Below, one piece after another: positions 1 through 8,055 of a DNA stretch of 34,593 nt. The stretch covers positions 1-34,593 of the forward strand of contig DASWIE010000070.1 in assembly GCA_036397815.1 (NCBI GenBank). The letters are read 5' to 3'. The first letter of the stretch is position 1. Every line of letters starts with the position of its first letter. This DNA comes from DASQFY01 sp036397815. Lineage in GTDB: Bacteria > Chloroflexota > Limnocylindria > QHBO01. The notes under the pieces are model-generated. The model worked only from the letters and a program-made list of their open reading frames with translations. It was not told the DNA's origin and ran no database searches. A program made the position numbers and the translations under genes.

Positions 1-1212
1 CGCTGGCGCCGCAAGCATCCGGAACAGGCGGCCGCGCACGATGCCGATCTGGCCGGCGAAGCGGCTGCGATCGAGGACGACGAGAACATCCCGGAGCGGA
101 TCCGCCACGCCGAGCCGAGCGGCATGACGATGACCCGTGCCGCCCTCTATGACGAGCGCGACGTCGACCAGACGGTCCGCCAGTTCCGCCCGATCACGTA
201 CGGCGCGATGGTCGAGGTCGCGCCGGGGGCCTCCGCCACCTTCCACGACGCCGGCCACATCCTGGGTTCGGCCATCATCGAGCTGCGTGTGGCGGACGGC
301 ATGACCGATGGAGCGGCCGCGACCACCATTGCCTTCTCTGGCGACCTTGGCCGCTGCGACACGCCGATCCTTCGCGACCCGACCCCGATCAGCCACGCCG
401 ATTTCGTGCTGGTCGAGTCGACCTACGGCAATCGCGAGCACGCGGCGCACGACAAGGCGATCGCCGAGCTGGTGGAGACGATCGACCAGGTGGCCGGCGA
501 CCGCGGCGTGCTGCTGGTGCCGAGCTTCGCAATCGGTCGCACCCAGGAGCTGGTCTGGGTCCTGGACGAGCTCCTGCGCGATGGGCGCACCCCGCACCTG
601 CCGCTCTACCTCGACTCGCCGATGGCGTCGCGCGCCTCCGACGTCTACCTGCGGCACCCGGATGCGTATGACGCCGAGACCGCTGAGCTGCTGCGTTCCG
701 GGGACTCGCCGCTCACCTATCCGGGCGAGACCTACACCAACGAGGTCGAGCAGTCGAAGTCGATTCGGACCGCGGCGCGGCCACTGATGGTGGTGGCCAG
801 CTCGGGGATGCTGACCGGCGGCCGGATCATGCACCACCTCAAGGATTTCCTCCCGGACCCGGCGTGCACGCTGCTCTTCATCGGCTACCAGGGCGAGGGG
901 ACGCTGGGCCGCCACCTGCAGGCCGGCGGCCGGACGGCCAGGATCGACGGCGAGGAGTACCCGGTCCGCTGCCGGGTGCGATCGATCTCGGGCTTCTCGG
1001 CCCATGCCGACGAGCACGAGCTCGACGACTGGCTGGCCCACTTCACCCGCGCCGGCGGGACCAATGCCTCCGACGGACGGCCGAAGCGGGTCTTCGTGGT
1101 GCACGGCGACCCGGATGCCGCCACTGCCCTCGCCGAGAGAATTCGGCGGGATCTTCATCTTGAGGCCCACGTCCCGAGCTACCGCGAGACGGCTGTCCTG
1201 CGCTCAGGCTGA
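1..1212 (+). CDS. Beta-CASP metallo-beta-lactamase RNA nuclease, 5'-truncated by window edge
   Basis: The frame is open from base 1 to the TGA at 1210-1212, so 403 residues are visible and the N-terminus lies outside. Visible family motifs are FHDAGHILGSA (motif 3 His), FSGDLGR (motif 4 Asp), ESTYGNREH, SFAIGRTQEL, SSGMLTGGR, SAHAD (the C-terminal metal-binding His) and VHGDP near the end. Together they indicate a beta-CASP fold with an RMMBL tail, as in CPSF-73-like bacterial RNA exo/endonucleases that use two zinc ions. The HxHxDH motif should lie before base 1 and cannot be checked. An acidic, low-complexity insert occupies about residues 8-45. The first internal ATG (124) is not the true start, because motif order requires the missing upstream part. 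A DNA substrate is less likely. It converges on the Lhr gene. Confidence 0.88.
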   Translation, partial: RWRRKHPEQAAAHDADLAGEAAAIEDDENIPERIRHAEPSGMTMTRAALYDERDVDQTVRQFRPITYGAMVEVAPGASATFHDAGHILGSAIIELRVADGMTDGAAATTIAFSGDLGRCDTPILRDPTPISHADFVLVESTYGNREHAAHDKAIAELVETIDQVAGDRGVLLVPSFAIGRTQELVWVLDELLRDGRTPHLPLYLDSPMASRASDVYLRHPDAYDAETAELLRSGDSPLTYPGETYTNEVEQSKSIRTAARPLMVVASSGMLTGGRIMHHLKDFLPDPACTLLFIGYQGEGTLGRHLQAGGRTARIDGEEYPVRCRVRSISGFSAHADEHELDDWLAHFTRAGGTNASDGRPKRVFVVHGDPDAATALAERIRRDLHLEAHVPSYRETAVLRSG

Positions 1213-1241
1213 CCTCACGCTACCGCCTCACACCTGCCCGA

Positions 1242-1293
1242 TGTGGACAAGCCGTGGATAAGTCGCCGGTTGCCGCCCGAAGTTCGTGGACAA
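1242..1293 (-). promoter_or_regulatory. Cluster of three phased DnaA-box-like 9-mers
   Basis: Read on the minus strand, 1242-1250 is TTGTCCACA, 1253-1261 is TTATCCACG and 1285-1293 is TTGTCCACG. TTGTCCACA is the preferred DnaA box of high-GC actinobacteria and TTATCCACA that of E. coli, so the last two each differ from a known box at one base. All three share one orientation, and their starts are 11 and 32 bp apart, close to one and three helical turns. They lie in the only sizeable gap between two convergent genes. Binding by DnaA is inference; no dnaA or dnaN is in view. Confidence 0.45.
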
Positions 1294-1405
1294 GTGGGTT
1301 GGCGGCCGGTTAACCGCCCGCTAACCTTCTGGTTGTCCCGGAGGAGCCGGGCCACGGACCTGCGATTGCATCAATGGTACCGGGCAGGGCCCCTTCGGGA
1401 CACTT

Positions 1406-4400
1406 CTATGCCCCGGTCGCGGCCCTTACGACGGGGCGCAGGACCCAGGCGCGGTAGGTTGGGCGAAAGCCGATCCCGCGCAGCCGCTCGGCGAGGGCCG
1501 AATCCGCCGGCGGCAGCCGGTCGACACGCTCCAGGCGCACCTCGCGCATCGGGCCCCCCGGAGCCACCAGGCGCGCCAGCGCCGAGACCGCGGCATCGGC
1601 CGTCTCGGGGTCGGCGGCGGCTGGCAAGGTGAGCAGGCCACGTCCACCGCGCTCGACGTAGAGCACCGGCGATCCGTCGACCAACACCACGTAGGCGCCC
1701 GCGGCCCGCTGCAGCGGCAGCCGGTCGGCACCCTCCTCACGTGGCCAGGGCAGGGCCGCTCCGTACGCCTGCGCGGGGTCCGCCGCCGCCAGCAGCAGGA
1801 CGGTGCGTCCATCCTCAGAATCTGCCTCGCGTTCTGCGCGCAGGCGGTCGACAGCGCCCGGCAGCGCGAACTGGGCGGCCCCGAGTCCAGCAACGAAATA
1901 GCCGCGCCGCACGCGTCCGGCCTCCTCCATCGCCTTCAGCACCGGATAGACCGATGCGAAGCCACCCGCCAGCCCCTCTGCCAGGACCGCCTCGCGCGTC
2001 ACCACCCCGTGTCGCTCCAGGAGCGCCAGAGCGGTTGCGTGGCTGCGCTCGGTGGGTGAGCGCCCTTCTCCGATGAGGTCGGCGACCAGCGACCAGCGAC
2101 CGGCCGCGCGCGGCGGCCCCATGCCGGCCGGCCGCCCGACCCGTGGCCCGCGCGATCGCGACCTGGGCAGCCCGATCGCCCGGAGCGGAACCACCGTGTC
2201 GTTGGTCACCTCCCCCGACCAGACGAGGTCCCAGAGCGCGTCGAGGAGCTCGTCATCGTGCCGCGCGTCGGCCACCGCGACCCGCAGCTGGCCGAAGAAG
2301 CTGGCCCCGCGGCGCTCGAGGTGGCGACGGATCTCATCGTGGATCGGCGTGTCGGGACGATCGGCCGCCTCGAAGGCGCCGGCCGAGGCGAGAAGCTCGG
2401 CGCGCTCGCGCCGGTAGAGCGCGACGCGGCCGTCGTCCCGCCCGAGCGGCCCGCGGCCCAGCCAGACCACCTCGCCGGCGGCACCGAGCTCGTCGAGGAG
2501 CCGCGGCGCGTAGTCCCGAACGCGCGGTGCCAGGACGTCGCGCTCGAGGATCGAGGCCGGGATCGGGAAGCCCTCGAGCTGGCCAACCACCTCGAGCAGC
2601 CGGTCATGTCCGGTCGCGCGCGAGCCGATCCCGTGCCAGGCCGGCAGGAAGCGGGCGAGCGCCTCGGTCGGCACCGGTTCGACCTCGCGCCGCAGTCGCG
2701 CCAACGAGCGACGCCGCAGGGAGCGCAGCACCTCGGGATCGGCGAACTCCCGCTCGGTGCCACCTGGCCGGAAGGCGCCCTCGAGCAGGGAGCCGGCGTC
2801 GACCAGCGCCCGAAGGCGGTCCTGGACGCGAGCCGGCGCGATCCCCCAGCGCGCCGCCGGAGCCGGGGCGGTGAAGGGCGCGTGGGTTCGTGCCCAGCGC
2901 AGCAGCAGCGCGTCGAGTGGCGGTCGCCCGCCGGCGTCGCCGGCCAGCCAGGTCTCGGCCACGCCGGGTGGTGGGCTGGCCCCGAGCGCGTCGCGGTAGC
3001 GCGCTACGTCCTCGACGGCGATCCAGCGCTCCTCGCCTGCCAGGCGCAGCCAAACGACGCGGCGGGTCGCCTCGAGCGCGGCCAGCGCCGCCGAGGCGTC
3101 GGGAAGGTCGCTGCGTGCCGCCACTTCATCGGTCCGCAGGTCACCGACCCGGCGCAGGAGGTCGTGGACGCCGTCGACCGTCCTTGCCCGGCGGCCGCCG
3201 GTCAGGCCCTGGAGATCGAGCTCGAGGTCGCTGGTGGCGGCCGGGTCGAGCAGCTCGCGCAGCTCGTCGGCGCCGAGCAGCTCGGCCAGCAGCTCGCGGT
3301 CGAGTGCCAGAGCCTGGGCGCGCCGTTCTGCCAGCGGAGCATCGCCCTCGTACATGTAGGTGCCCACGTAGTCAAACAGCAGCCCGGAAGCGAATGGCGA
3401 GGCTGAGCGCGTCTCGACGCTGCTGACCCGCACCTGGCGCGAGGCGATGCCGGCCAGCAGCTCTTTGAGGGCCGGGACGTCGAACACGTCGCGCAGCACC
3501 TCGCGGTAGGTCTCCAGGATGATCGGGAACGAGCCGTAGCGACTGGCCACGGTGAGCAGGTCGGAGGAGCGCTGGCGCTGCATCCAGAGCGGGGTGCGCT
3601 GGCCCGGCCGCCGGCGCGGCAGGAGCAGAGCCCGCGCCGCGTTCTCGCGGAAGTGGGCGGCAAAGAGCGCGGACCCGCCGAGCGCCGCCATCAGCTGCTC
3701 CTCGACCTCGCCCGGCTCAATCATGAAGAGCTCCTCGCCGGGCGCCTCGGTCGCATCCGGCAGGCGCAGGGCGATGCCGTCGTCGGTCCAGATGGCCTGG
3801 GCCGGCTGCCCGCGTTCGGCCAGACGAGCCTCGATCGCCATCGCCCAGGGCGCGTGGACGCGGCCGCCGAACGGGGTGAGGAGGCAAACACGCCAATCCC
3901 CGAGCTCGTCGCGGAAGCGCTCGACCACGATCTGGGTGTCGGTCGGCAGCACGCCTGTCGCCTCGCGCTGCTCGGCCAGGTAGGCGACCAGGTTGCGCGC
4001 TGCTCGCTCGTCAAGGGCATGGTCGTCACGGAGACGGGCCTCGGCGGCGGCCGGCTTCATCGGCTCCAGCTCGCGCAGGAAGGCGCCGATCGCCCGGCCC
4101 AGCTCTACCGGCCGCCCGATCCCGTCGCCCTTCCAGAACGGCATCTTGCCCGGCTCGCCAGGCGCGGGCGTCACCAGCACGCGGTCCGGACGGATCTCCT
4201 CGATCCGCCAGCTGCTGGCGCCCAGCAGGAAGACCTCGCCGACCCGGCTCTCGTAGACCATCTCCTCGTCCAGCTCGCCGACGCGCCGCCCCTTGCCGCC
4301 CTCGTCCCCCGCCAGGAAGACGCCGTACAGGCCGCGATCCGGGATGGTGCCGCCGGATGTGATGGCCACCACCCGGGCGTCGTTGCGCGACTGAATGACG

Positions 4401-5914
4401 CCGGTCGATCGGTCCCAGACGACCCGCGGCCGCAGCTCCGCGAACTCGTCCGACGGATAGCGGCCGGAGAGCATGTCGAGCACGCCCTCCAGCTGCTCGC
4501 GGGAGAGGTCGCGGAAGGGGTCGGCCCGCACGACCAGGGCGTGGAGATCGTCGACCGTCCACGGGTCGAGGGCGCAGGTGGCCACGATCTGCTGCGCCAG
4601 CACGTCGAGCGGGTGGCGCGGGATGCGGGTCTCCTCGATCGCCCCGTCCAGCATGCGGCGCACCACCACCGCCGCCTCCAGCAGGTCGCCGCGGTACTTG
4701 GGGAAGATCTTGCCGGTGCTGGGCTCGCCCACGCTGTGCCCGGCCCGGCCGACCCGCTGCAGCCCGGCCGCCACGGAGGGTGGCGCCTCGATCTGGACCA
4801 CCAGGTCGATCGCGCCCATGTCGATCCCCAGCTCCAGGCTGCTGGTCGCGATCAGCGCTGGCAGGCGACCGGCCTTCAGCGCCTCCTCGATCTCCAGGCG
4901 CTGCTCCCGGGCAATGCTGCCGTGGTGGGCCCGCACCAGCTCCTCGCCGGCCAGCTCGTTGAGCCGGGCGGCCAGCCGCTCGGCCAGCCGCCGCGAGTTG
5001 ACGAAGACCAGGGTGGACCGATGCGCGCGGATCAGCTCCAGCAGCTTCGGGTGAATCGACGGCCAGATCGAGCGGCGTCCATCCGGAGCCGCGGCGGGTC
5101 CGCCGGGCGCCTCGTCGGGATCCAGCTCCTCGCCCATCCGGCTCATGTCCTCGACCGGCACCACCACCTCGAGCTCGAGCGCCTTGCGCTCGCCAGCGTC
5201 CACGATCTCCACCGACCGATCCGGTCCGGCCCCGCCCAGGAAGGCGGCGATCGCCTCCAACGGGCGCTGGGTCGCCGACAGGCCGATGCGCTGGGGTGGG
5301 ATTTTCGTCAGTACCGCGAGCCGCTCGAGGCTAAAGGCCAGGTGCGCCCCGCGCTTCGTGCCCGCGATGGCGTGCACCTCGTCGACGATCACGTGCTCCA
5401 CGCCGCGCAGCGCCTCTCGGGCCTGGCTGGTGAGCAGCAGGTAGAGGCTCTCCGGGGTGGTGACCAGGATGTCCGGCGGGTCCCTGGCCAGCTGGCGTCG
5501 CACCTCGGCGGGAGTGTCGCCGGTGCGCGATCCGACACGCACCTCGGGCAGCTCAATGCCCGCTCGCTCCGCGGTCCGACCGATGCCGGCCAGCGGCGCC
5601 CGCAGGTTGCGCTCGACGTCGTAGGCGAGCGCCTTCAGCGGTGAGACGTACAGGACGCGCAGCCGCCGCTCCCGCGGCCTGGGCTCCCGCTCGCTCAGCA
5701 GCCGGTCCAGGCACCAGAGAAAGGCGGCCAGGGTCTTGCCACTGCCGGTCGGCGCGTGGATGAGCGTATGGCGGCCGGCTGCGATCGCCGGCCAGCCCAA
5801 CGATTGGGCGCGCGTCGGAGCGGCAAAGGCCTCGCCGAACCAGGCGCGGGTCGGTTCGGAGAACGCGGAGAGCGGATCGGGAACGGGCGCAGCAGGTGAA
5901 GTCGGCGGAGTCAC
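1406..5914 (-). CDS. lhr: Lhr-type large ATP-dependent helicase (DEAD/H, full-length)
   Basis: This 1502-residue protein has the domain order of full-length bacterial Lhr. A Q-motif-like segment precedes Walker A APTGSGKT (about 54-61), motif Ia is SPLKAL, TTPES is near 152, the Walker B box is DEVH (about 178-181) and motif III is SAT (about 213-215). RecA2 follows with FVNSRR, LGIDMG and QRVGRAGH. After it come the winged-helix and Lhr-associated regions, and a long C-terminal extension reaches residue 1502. Lhr proteins move 3'-5' on single-stranded DNA and unwind RNA:DNA hybrids in DNA repair. The C-terminal half of E. coli Lhr has been linked to uracil-DNA glycosylase activity, which I cannot confirm here. 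The start is GTG at 5912-5914. No Shine-Dalgarno is visible, but a TAGACT hexamer sits 10 nt upstream. It is transcribed alone. Confidence 0.93.
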   Translation of the reverse strand: MTPPTSPAAPVPDPLSAFSEPTRAWFGEAFAAPTRAQSLGWPAIAAGRHTLIHAPTGSGKTLAAFLWCLDRLLSEREPRPRERRLRVLYVSPLKALAYDVERNLRAPLAGIGRTAERAGIELPEVRVGSRTGDTPAEVRRQLARDPPDILVTTPESLYLLLTSQAREALRGVEHVIVDEVHAIAGTKRGAHLAFSLERLAVLTKIPPQRIGLSATQRPLEAIAAFLGGAGPDRSVEIVDAGERKALELEVVVPVEDMSRMGEELDPDEAPGGPAAAPDGRRSIWPSIHPKLLELIRAHRSTLVFVNSRRLAERLAARLNELAGEELVRAHHGSIAREQRLEIEEALKAGRLPALIATSSLELGIDMGAIDLVVQIEAPPSVAAGLQRVGRAGHSVGEPSTGKIFPKYRGDLLEAAVVVRRMLDGAIEETRIPRHPLDVLAQQIVATCALDPWTVDDLHALVVRADPFRDLSREQLEGVLDMLSGRYPSDEFAELRPRVVWDRSTGVIQSRNDARVVAITSGGTIPDRGLYGVFLAGDEGGKGRRVGELDEEMVYESRVGEVFLLGASSWRIEEIRPDRVLVTPAPGEPGKMPFWKGDGIGRPVELGRAIGAFLRELEPMKPAAAEARLRDDHALDERAARNLVAYLAEQREATGVLPTDTQIVVERFRDELGDWRVCLLTPFGGRVHAPWAMAIEARLAERGQPAQAIWTDDGIALRLPDATEAPGEELFMIEPGEVEEQLMAALGGSALFAAHFRENAARALLLPRRRPGQRTPLWMQRQRSSDLLTVASRYGSFPIILETYREVLRDVFDVPALKELLAGIASRQVRVSSVETRSASPFASGLLFDYVGTYMYEGDAPLAERRAQALALDRELLAELLGADELRELLDPAATSDLELDLQGLTGGRRARTVDGVHDLLRRVGDLRTDEVAARSDLPDASAALAALEATRRVVWLRLAGEERWIAVEDVARYRDALGASPPPGVAETWLAGDAGGRPPLDALLLRWARTHAPFTAPAPAARWGIAPARVQDRLRALVDAGSLLEGAFRPGGTEREFADPEVLRSLRRRSLARLRREVEPVPTEALARFLPAWHGIGSRATGHDRLLEVVGQLEGFPIPASILERDVLAPRVRDYAPRLLDELGAAGEVVWLGRGPLGRDDGRVALYRRERAELLASAGAFEAADRPDTPIHDEIRRHLERRGASFFGQLRVAVADARHDDELLDALWDLVWSGEVTNDTVVPLRAIGLPRSRSRGPRVGRPAGMGPPRAAGRWSLVADLIGEGRSPTERSHATALALLERHGVVTREAVLAEGLAGGFASVYPVLKAMEEAGRVRRGYFVAGLGAAQFALPGAVDRLRAEREADSEDGRTVLLLAAADPAQAYGAALPWPREEGADRLPLQRAAGAYVVLVDGSPVLYVERGGRGLLTLPAAADPETADAAVSALARLVAPGGPMREVRLERVDRLPPADSALAERLRGIGFRPTYRAWVLRPVVRAATGA

Positions 5915-5924
5915 GGCATCGACC

Positions 5925-5930
5925 AGTCTA
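5925..5930 (-). promoter_or_regulatory. Candidate -10 (TAGACT) for lhr, near-leaderless
   Basis: TAGACT on the minus strand lies 10 nt before the GTG start of lhr. It matches the TANNNT type of -10 box, and no ribosome binding site stands between it and the start. The transcript would begin within about 3-4 nt of the GTG. Confidence 0.45.
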
Positions 5931-6030
5931 TCGGTCCATCAGCTTCGCCCTAATTCATGCCAAAGCGTGTCCAGAATGCCATGTCGCCGAAAACTGGCTT
6001 CGCCGCGGTTGTCATGCCCGGTTGTGCTAC

Positions 6031-6084
6031 ACAGCCGCACAGCGCACAGCCGCACAGCGCACAGCCGCCCAGCCGCACAGCGAC
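6031..6084. repeat. 15-bp tandem repeat, about 3.5 copies
   Basis: Unit ACAGCCGCACAGCGC occurs perfectly at 6031-6045 and 6046-6060. It continues as a 9-base partial copy and a slightly diverged last copy ending at 6084. It lies in the 225-bp divergent gap between lhr and the following gene and is outside any convincing coding frame. It is probably a slippage-generated repeat. Its position upstream of 6140 means copy number could alter promoter spacing, but that is speculation. Confidence 0.85.
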
Positions 6085-6125
6085 TCTCGACGGCAGAGGT
6101 GGACCGGATTCGGACCCCGCCGTGG

Positions 6126-6149
6126 TATGATTAGTTGCAATGACAACTA
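6126..6149 (+). promoter_or_regulatory. Leaderless promoter with TATGAT -10 and inverted repeat over the start
   Basis: TATGAT (6126-6131) is followed 8 nt later by the ATG at 6140, which would put the first transcribed base at or next to the start codon. The perfect inverted repeat TAGTTG-6-CAACTA (6132-6149) spans the transcription start and the first codons. Its left arm lies upstream of the predicted start, so it would act as a DNA operator rather than an RNA hairpin. No Shine-Dalgarno is present. Confidence 0.5.
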
Positions 6150-6538
6150 CAACTGAGCCGACTCCAACTCCCCTGGACGACCGCATCCGCCGCGCACTGA
6201 GCCGCGGCCACCTCATCGACATCACCACCACCGGCAAGCGCACCGGCCTTCCCCGGCGGGTCGAGCTCGTTTTCCACAACATCGACGGTCGCGTCTACCT
6301 CAGCGGGCTGCCGGGAAGGCGCAGCTGGTACGCCAACCTCGTGGCCAAGCCGCGCTTCACCTTTCACCTGAAGCGAGTCGTGCAGGCGGACCTGCCCGCC
6401 ATGGCGCGACCGATCATCGAGCCGAGTGAGCGGCGCGCGATCATGAGCCAGGTGGCGCGCAACTGGGACCGAAACGATCTCGAAGTGATGATGGCCCGCA
6501 GTCCGCTAGTCGAGGTCGTCTTCGACGAGGCCGCCTGA
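6140..6538 (+). CDS. Deazaflavin/flavin-dependent nitroreductase-family (Ddn-like) protein
   Basis: This 132-residue protein carries the compact split-barrel pattern of F420-dependent nitroreductase-like (DUF385/Ddn) proteins. The segment TTGKRTGLPRRVEL at about 30-43 is followed by GRVYLSG, then RRSWYANLVAKPRFTFHLK. In this family the [TS]-x-GR/KxTG-x-xR segment and the W/Y-x-NL segment shape the cofactor pocket. The likely role is a cytosolic oxidoreductase using F420 or a flavin; the substrate is unknown. The first residues (MTTTTEPTPTP) are low-complexity. The start is set by the leaderless promoter. The stop is 6 bp from the stop of the convergent copper enzyme gene, leaving no room for a separate terminator. 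A general FMN-binding split-barrel protein remains possible. Confidence 0.78.
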   Translation: MTTTTEPTPTPLDDRIRRALSRGHLIDITTTGKRTGLPRRVELVFHNIDGRVYLSGLPGRRSWYANLVAKPRFTFHLKRVVQADLPAMARPIIEPSERRAIMSQVARNWDRNDLEVMMARSPLVEVVFDEAA

Positions 6539-6544
6539 CCCGAC

Positions 6545-7897
6545 TCAGTTCAGCGGGTCGCCGTCACCCGCCTGGAAGAGCCCAAGCGCGCCCCGACCGA
6601 CGAAGTTGAAGGCGTGGGTGACCATCGGGTAGAGCCCATCCTCAGCGGTGACGAACTCCACGATCCCACCCTGCGCGGGAGCGAGGTCCATCGCCTGGGA
6701 GCCCCAGGACCCCTCGTTACCGCGTGCCAGCTGTACGCCCTCCTTGATGACCGAGTCGAAGATGGTGCCCACGACGTGGAACGAGCTGTCGACGCTCGGC
6801 CCGGCGTTCAGCACGAAGACGCGCACCCGCTCGCCGGTTTCGACCTGGATGGGATTGTCGAGATACTGGTTGGCGACGCCGTTGAAGAGGACGAAATCAG
6901 GTGCCGGCGCCGCTGCCGCAGCCTTCTCCAGGCTGGTGACGTCCCTTTGCGGGCCCAGGTACCACTCTGACTGCACGATTGCGAACTCGGCGTCGACCGG
7001 CGGCAGCCCCTCGGCCGGCTCCACGATCACCATCCCGTACATGCCGTTGGCGATGTGATGCAGCGCCGGCGAGGTGCCGCAGTGGTACATCCAGACCCCG
7101 GCATACGAGGCCGTCCACTCGTAGAGCTTCTCTTCGCCCGGATCGATGCTGGCCATCTCATCGTTCCAGGCCACCTGCGAGGCGTGGAAGTCAACCGAGT
7201 GCGGTAGCTGGCTGGTAGCCGGGTTCTTCAGGTGGATGCGGATGGTGTCGCCGACCTTCACCCGAATCACCGGCCCGGGCACGCTGCCATTGAAGGTCCA
7301 CACCTTCTGCACGTAACCCTCCGCCACCGTCATCTCCTTCTCCTCGATGACGAGGTCGATGTCGTGCACCTCGCCGTCCAGTAGCGCCGGCGCGGTGGCG
7401 TCGCGCGGCTCGTAGGCGGGCGCATCGGGATCCTCCTCGACGTCCGTCGTTGGCGCCGGACCGCCATGGTCCCCGCCATCATCAGGACCCACCCCTGCGA
7501 CGGAGATAGCCCCACGCATGCCCCCATCCGCGTGCCCGGGAACCGAGCAGATGAAGTCGATGCCACCCTCCGGGACGGTCACCTCCGCGCTGACCGTCTC
7601 GCCCGCCTGCGCGGTCAGGGGGGAGCCGCCTTCCAGCGTGATGTCATGCGCGATCGCGCCGGTATTCACGAACGTCAGGGTGTACACGCCGGCGCTCGGG
7701 ACGTCGACCGTCGTCGGTTCGAATCCCAGGTCGAACGCGCTGATCTCGATCGTGCCAATCGGTTCGCCGCCCACGGAGCCCGAAGGGCTGCCCGATGCCG
7801 CCGGCCCACCGTCCGCCTGATCCAGCAGGCTGGCGAACACGATGGAGACGAGCACCATGCCAATAGTTGCGGCGACGAAGAGGATGAGCTTGATCAT
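6545..7897 (-). CDS. nirK: NirK-like copper nitrite reductase with extra N-terminal cupredoxin and membrane anchor
   Basis: Four hundred and fifty residues from ATG 7895-7897, which has AAGGA 4 nt upstream; a longer frame to 7987 lacks support. Residues 3-25 form a membrane anchor, followed by a Gly/Ser-rich linker. Residues 48-135 are a cupredoxin with type-1 ligands His84, Cys117, His122 and Met127. Residues 170-450 match the two-domain NirK core. HSVDFH gives His233 (T1), Asp236 (catalytic) and His238 (T2). YHC gives His272 (T2) and Cys273 (T1), and HIANGM gives His281 and Met286 (T1). FHVVG supplies His374, the active-site His255 equivalent, and THAF supplies His428 (third T2 ligand, His306 equivalent). 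Every copper ligand is therefore present. The predicted reaction is nitrite to NO on the outer membrane face, with the extra domain as electron entry. Related cupredoxin oxidases of unknown function are the alternative. Confidence 0.8.
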   Translation of the reverse strand: MIKLILFVAATIGMVLVSIVFASLLDQADGGPAASGSPSGSVGGEPIGTIEISAFDLGFEPTTVDVPSAGVYTLTFVNTGAIAHDITLEGGSPLTAQAGETVSAEVTVPEGGIDFICSVPGHADGGMRGAISVAGVGPDDGGDHGGPAPTTDVEEDPDAPAYEPRDATAPALLDGEVHDIDLVIEEKEMTVAEGYVQKVWTFNGSVPGPVIRVKVGDTIRIHLKNPATSQLPHSVDFHASQVAWNDEMASIDPGEEKLYEWTASYAGVWMYHCGTSPALHHIANGMYGMVIVEPAEGLPPVDAEFAIVQSEWYLGPQRDVTSLEKAAAAAPAPDFVLFNGVANQYLDNPIQVETGERVRVFVLNAGPSVDSSFHVVGTIFDSVIKEGVQLARGNEGSWGSQAMDLAPAQGGIVEFVTAEDGLYPMVTHAFNFVGRGALGLFQAGDGDPLN

Positions 7898-8017
7898 TGG
7901 TCCTTCCCGTGCGGAGGCGGGCGCAGGTTGCGCTTCACGCAGTAAGCCAGCGGGCGACCGCAGGCGACACCTGCCGATCGGCCCCATCTGCGCGTGACCG
8001 ATGTCCCGTCGGCGACA

Positions 8018-8038
8018 GCGCGAGGCGGTCCCTCGCGC
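8018..8038. promoter_or_regulatory. Inverted repeat (8-5-8) just upstream of the sensor kinase -10
   Basis: GCGCGAGG (8018-8025) and CCTCGCGC (8031-8038) form a perfect 8-bp inverted repeat with a 5-bp spacer. It ends 5 bp before the -10 hexamer TAGGCT (8044-8049) and covers where a -35 box would sit. This is a plausible binding site for a dimeric regulator such as the NarL-type response regulator encoded downstream. It also lies in the divergent gap with the NirK-like gene. Confidence 0.4.
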
Positions 8039-8043
8039 CGAGG

Positions 8044-8049
8044 TAGGCT
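8044..8049 (+). promoter_or_regulatory. Candidate -10 (TAGGCT) for leaderless sensor kinase mRNA
   Basis: TAGGCT is separated from the ATG at 8056 by 6 nt (TGGGCC). No purine-rich ribosome binding site precedes the start, so transcription probably begins at the A of the ATG. The identical hexamer precedes the glycogen synthase gene. Confidence 0.5.
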
Positions 8050-8055
8050 TGGGCC

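Noticed and set aside
1213..1405. Chromosomal replication origin
   Set aside because: Only three DnaA-like boxes, no AT-rich unwinding stretch and no dnaA, dnaN or gyr genes nearby; kept only as a DnaA-box cluster.
3653..5644. Long open frame antisense to lhr (over 600 codons)
   Set aside because: It exactly mirrors the coding strand of a clear helicase with intact motifs. High GC keeps antisense frames open, and the translation has no recognisable domain or ribosome site.
6031..6084. CRISPR-like array
   Set aside because: Repeat units abut directly with no spacers and no cas genes are present.
7898..7987. Longer N-terminus for the NirK-like protein
   Set aside because: The extra 30 residues are Arg/Pro-rich, precede the membrane anchor and lack a ribosome site, whereas ATG 7897 has one.
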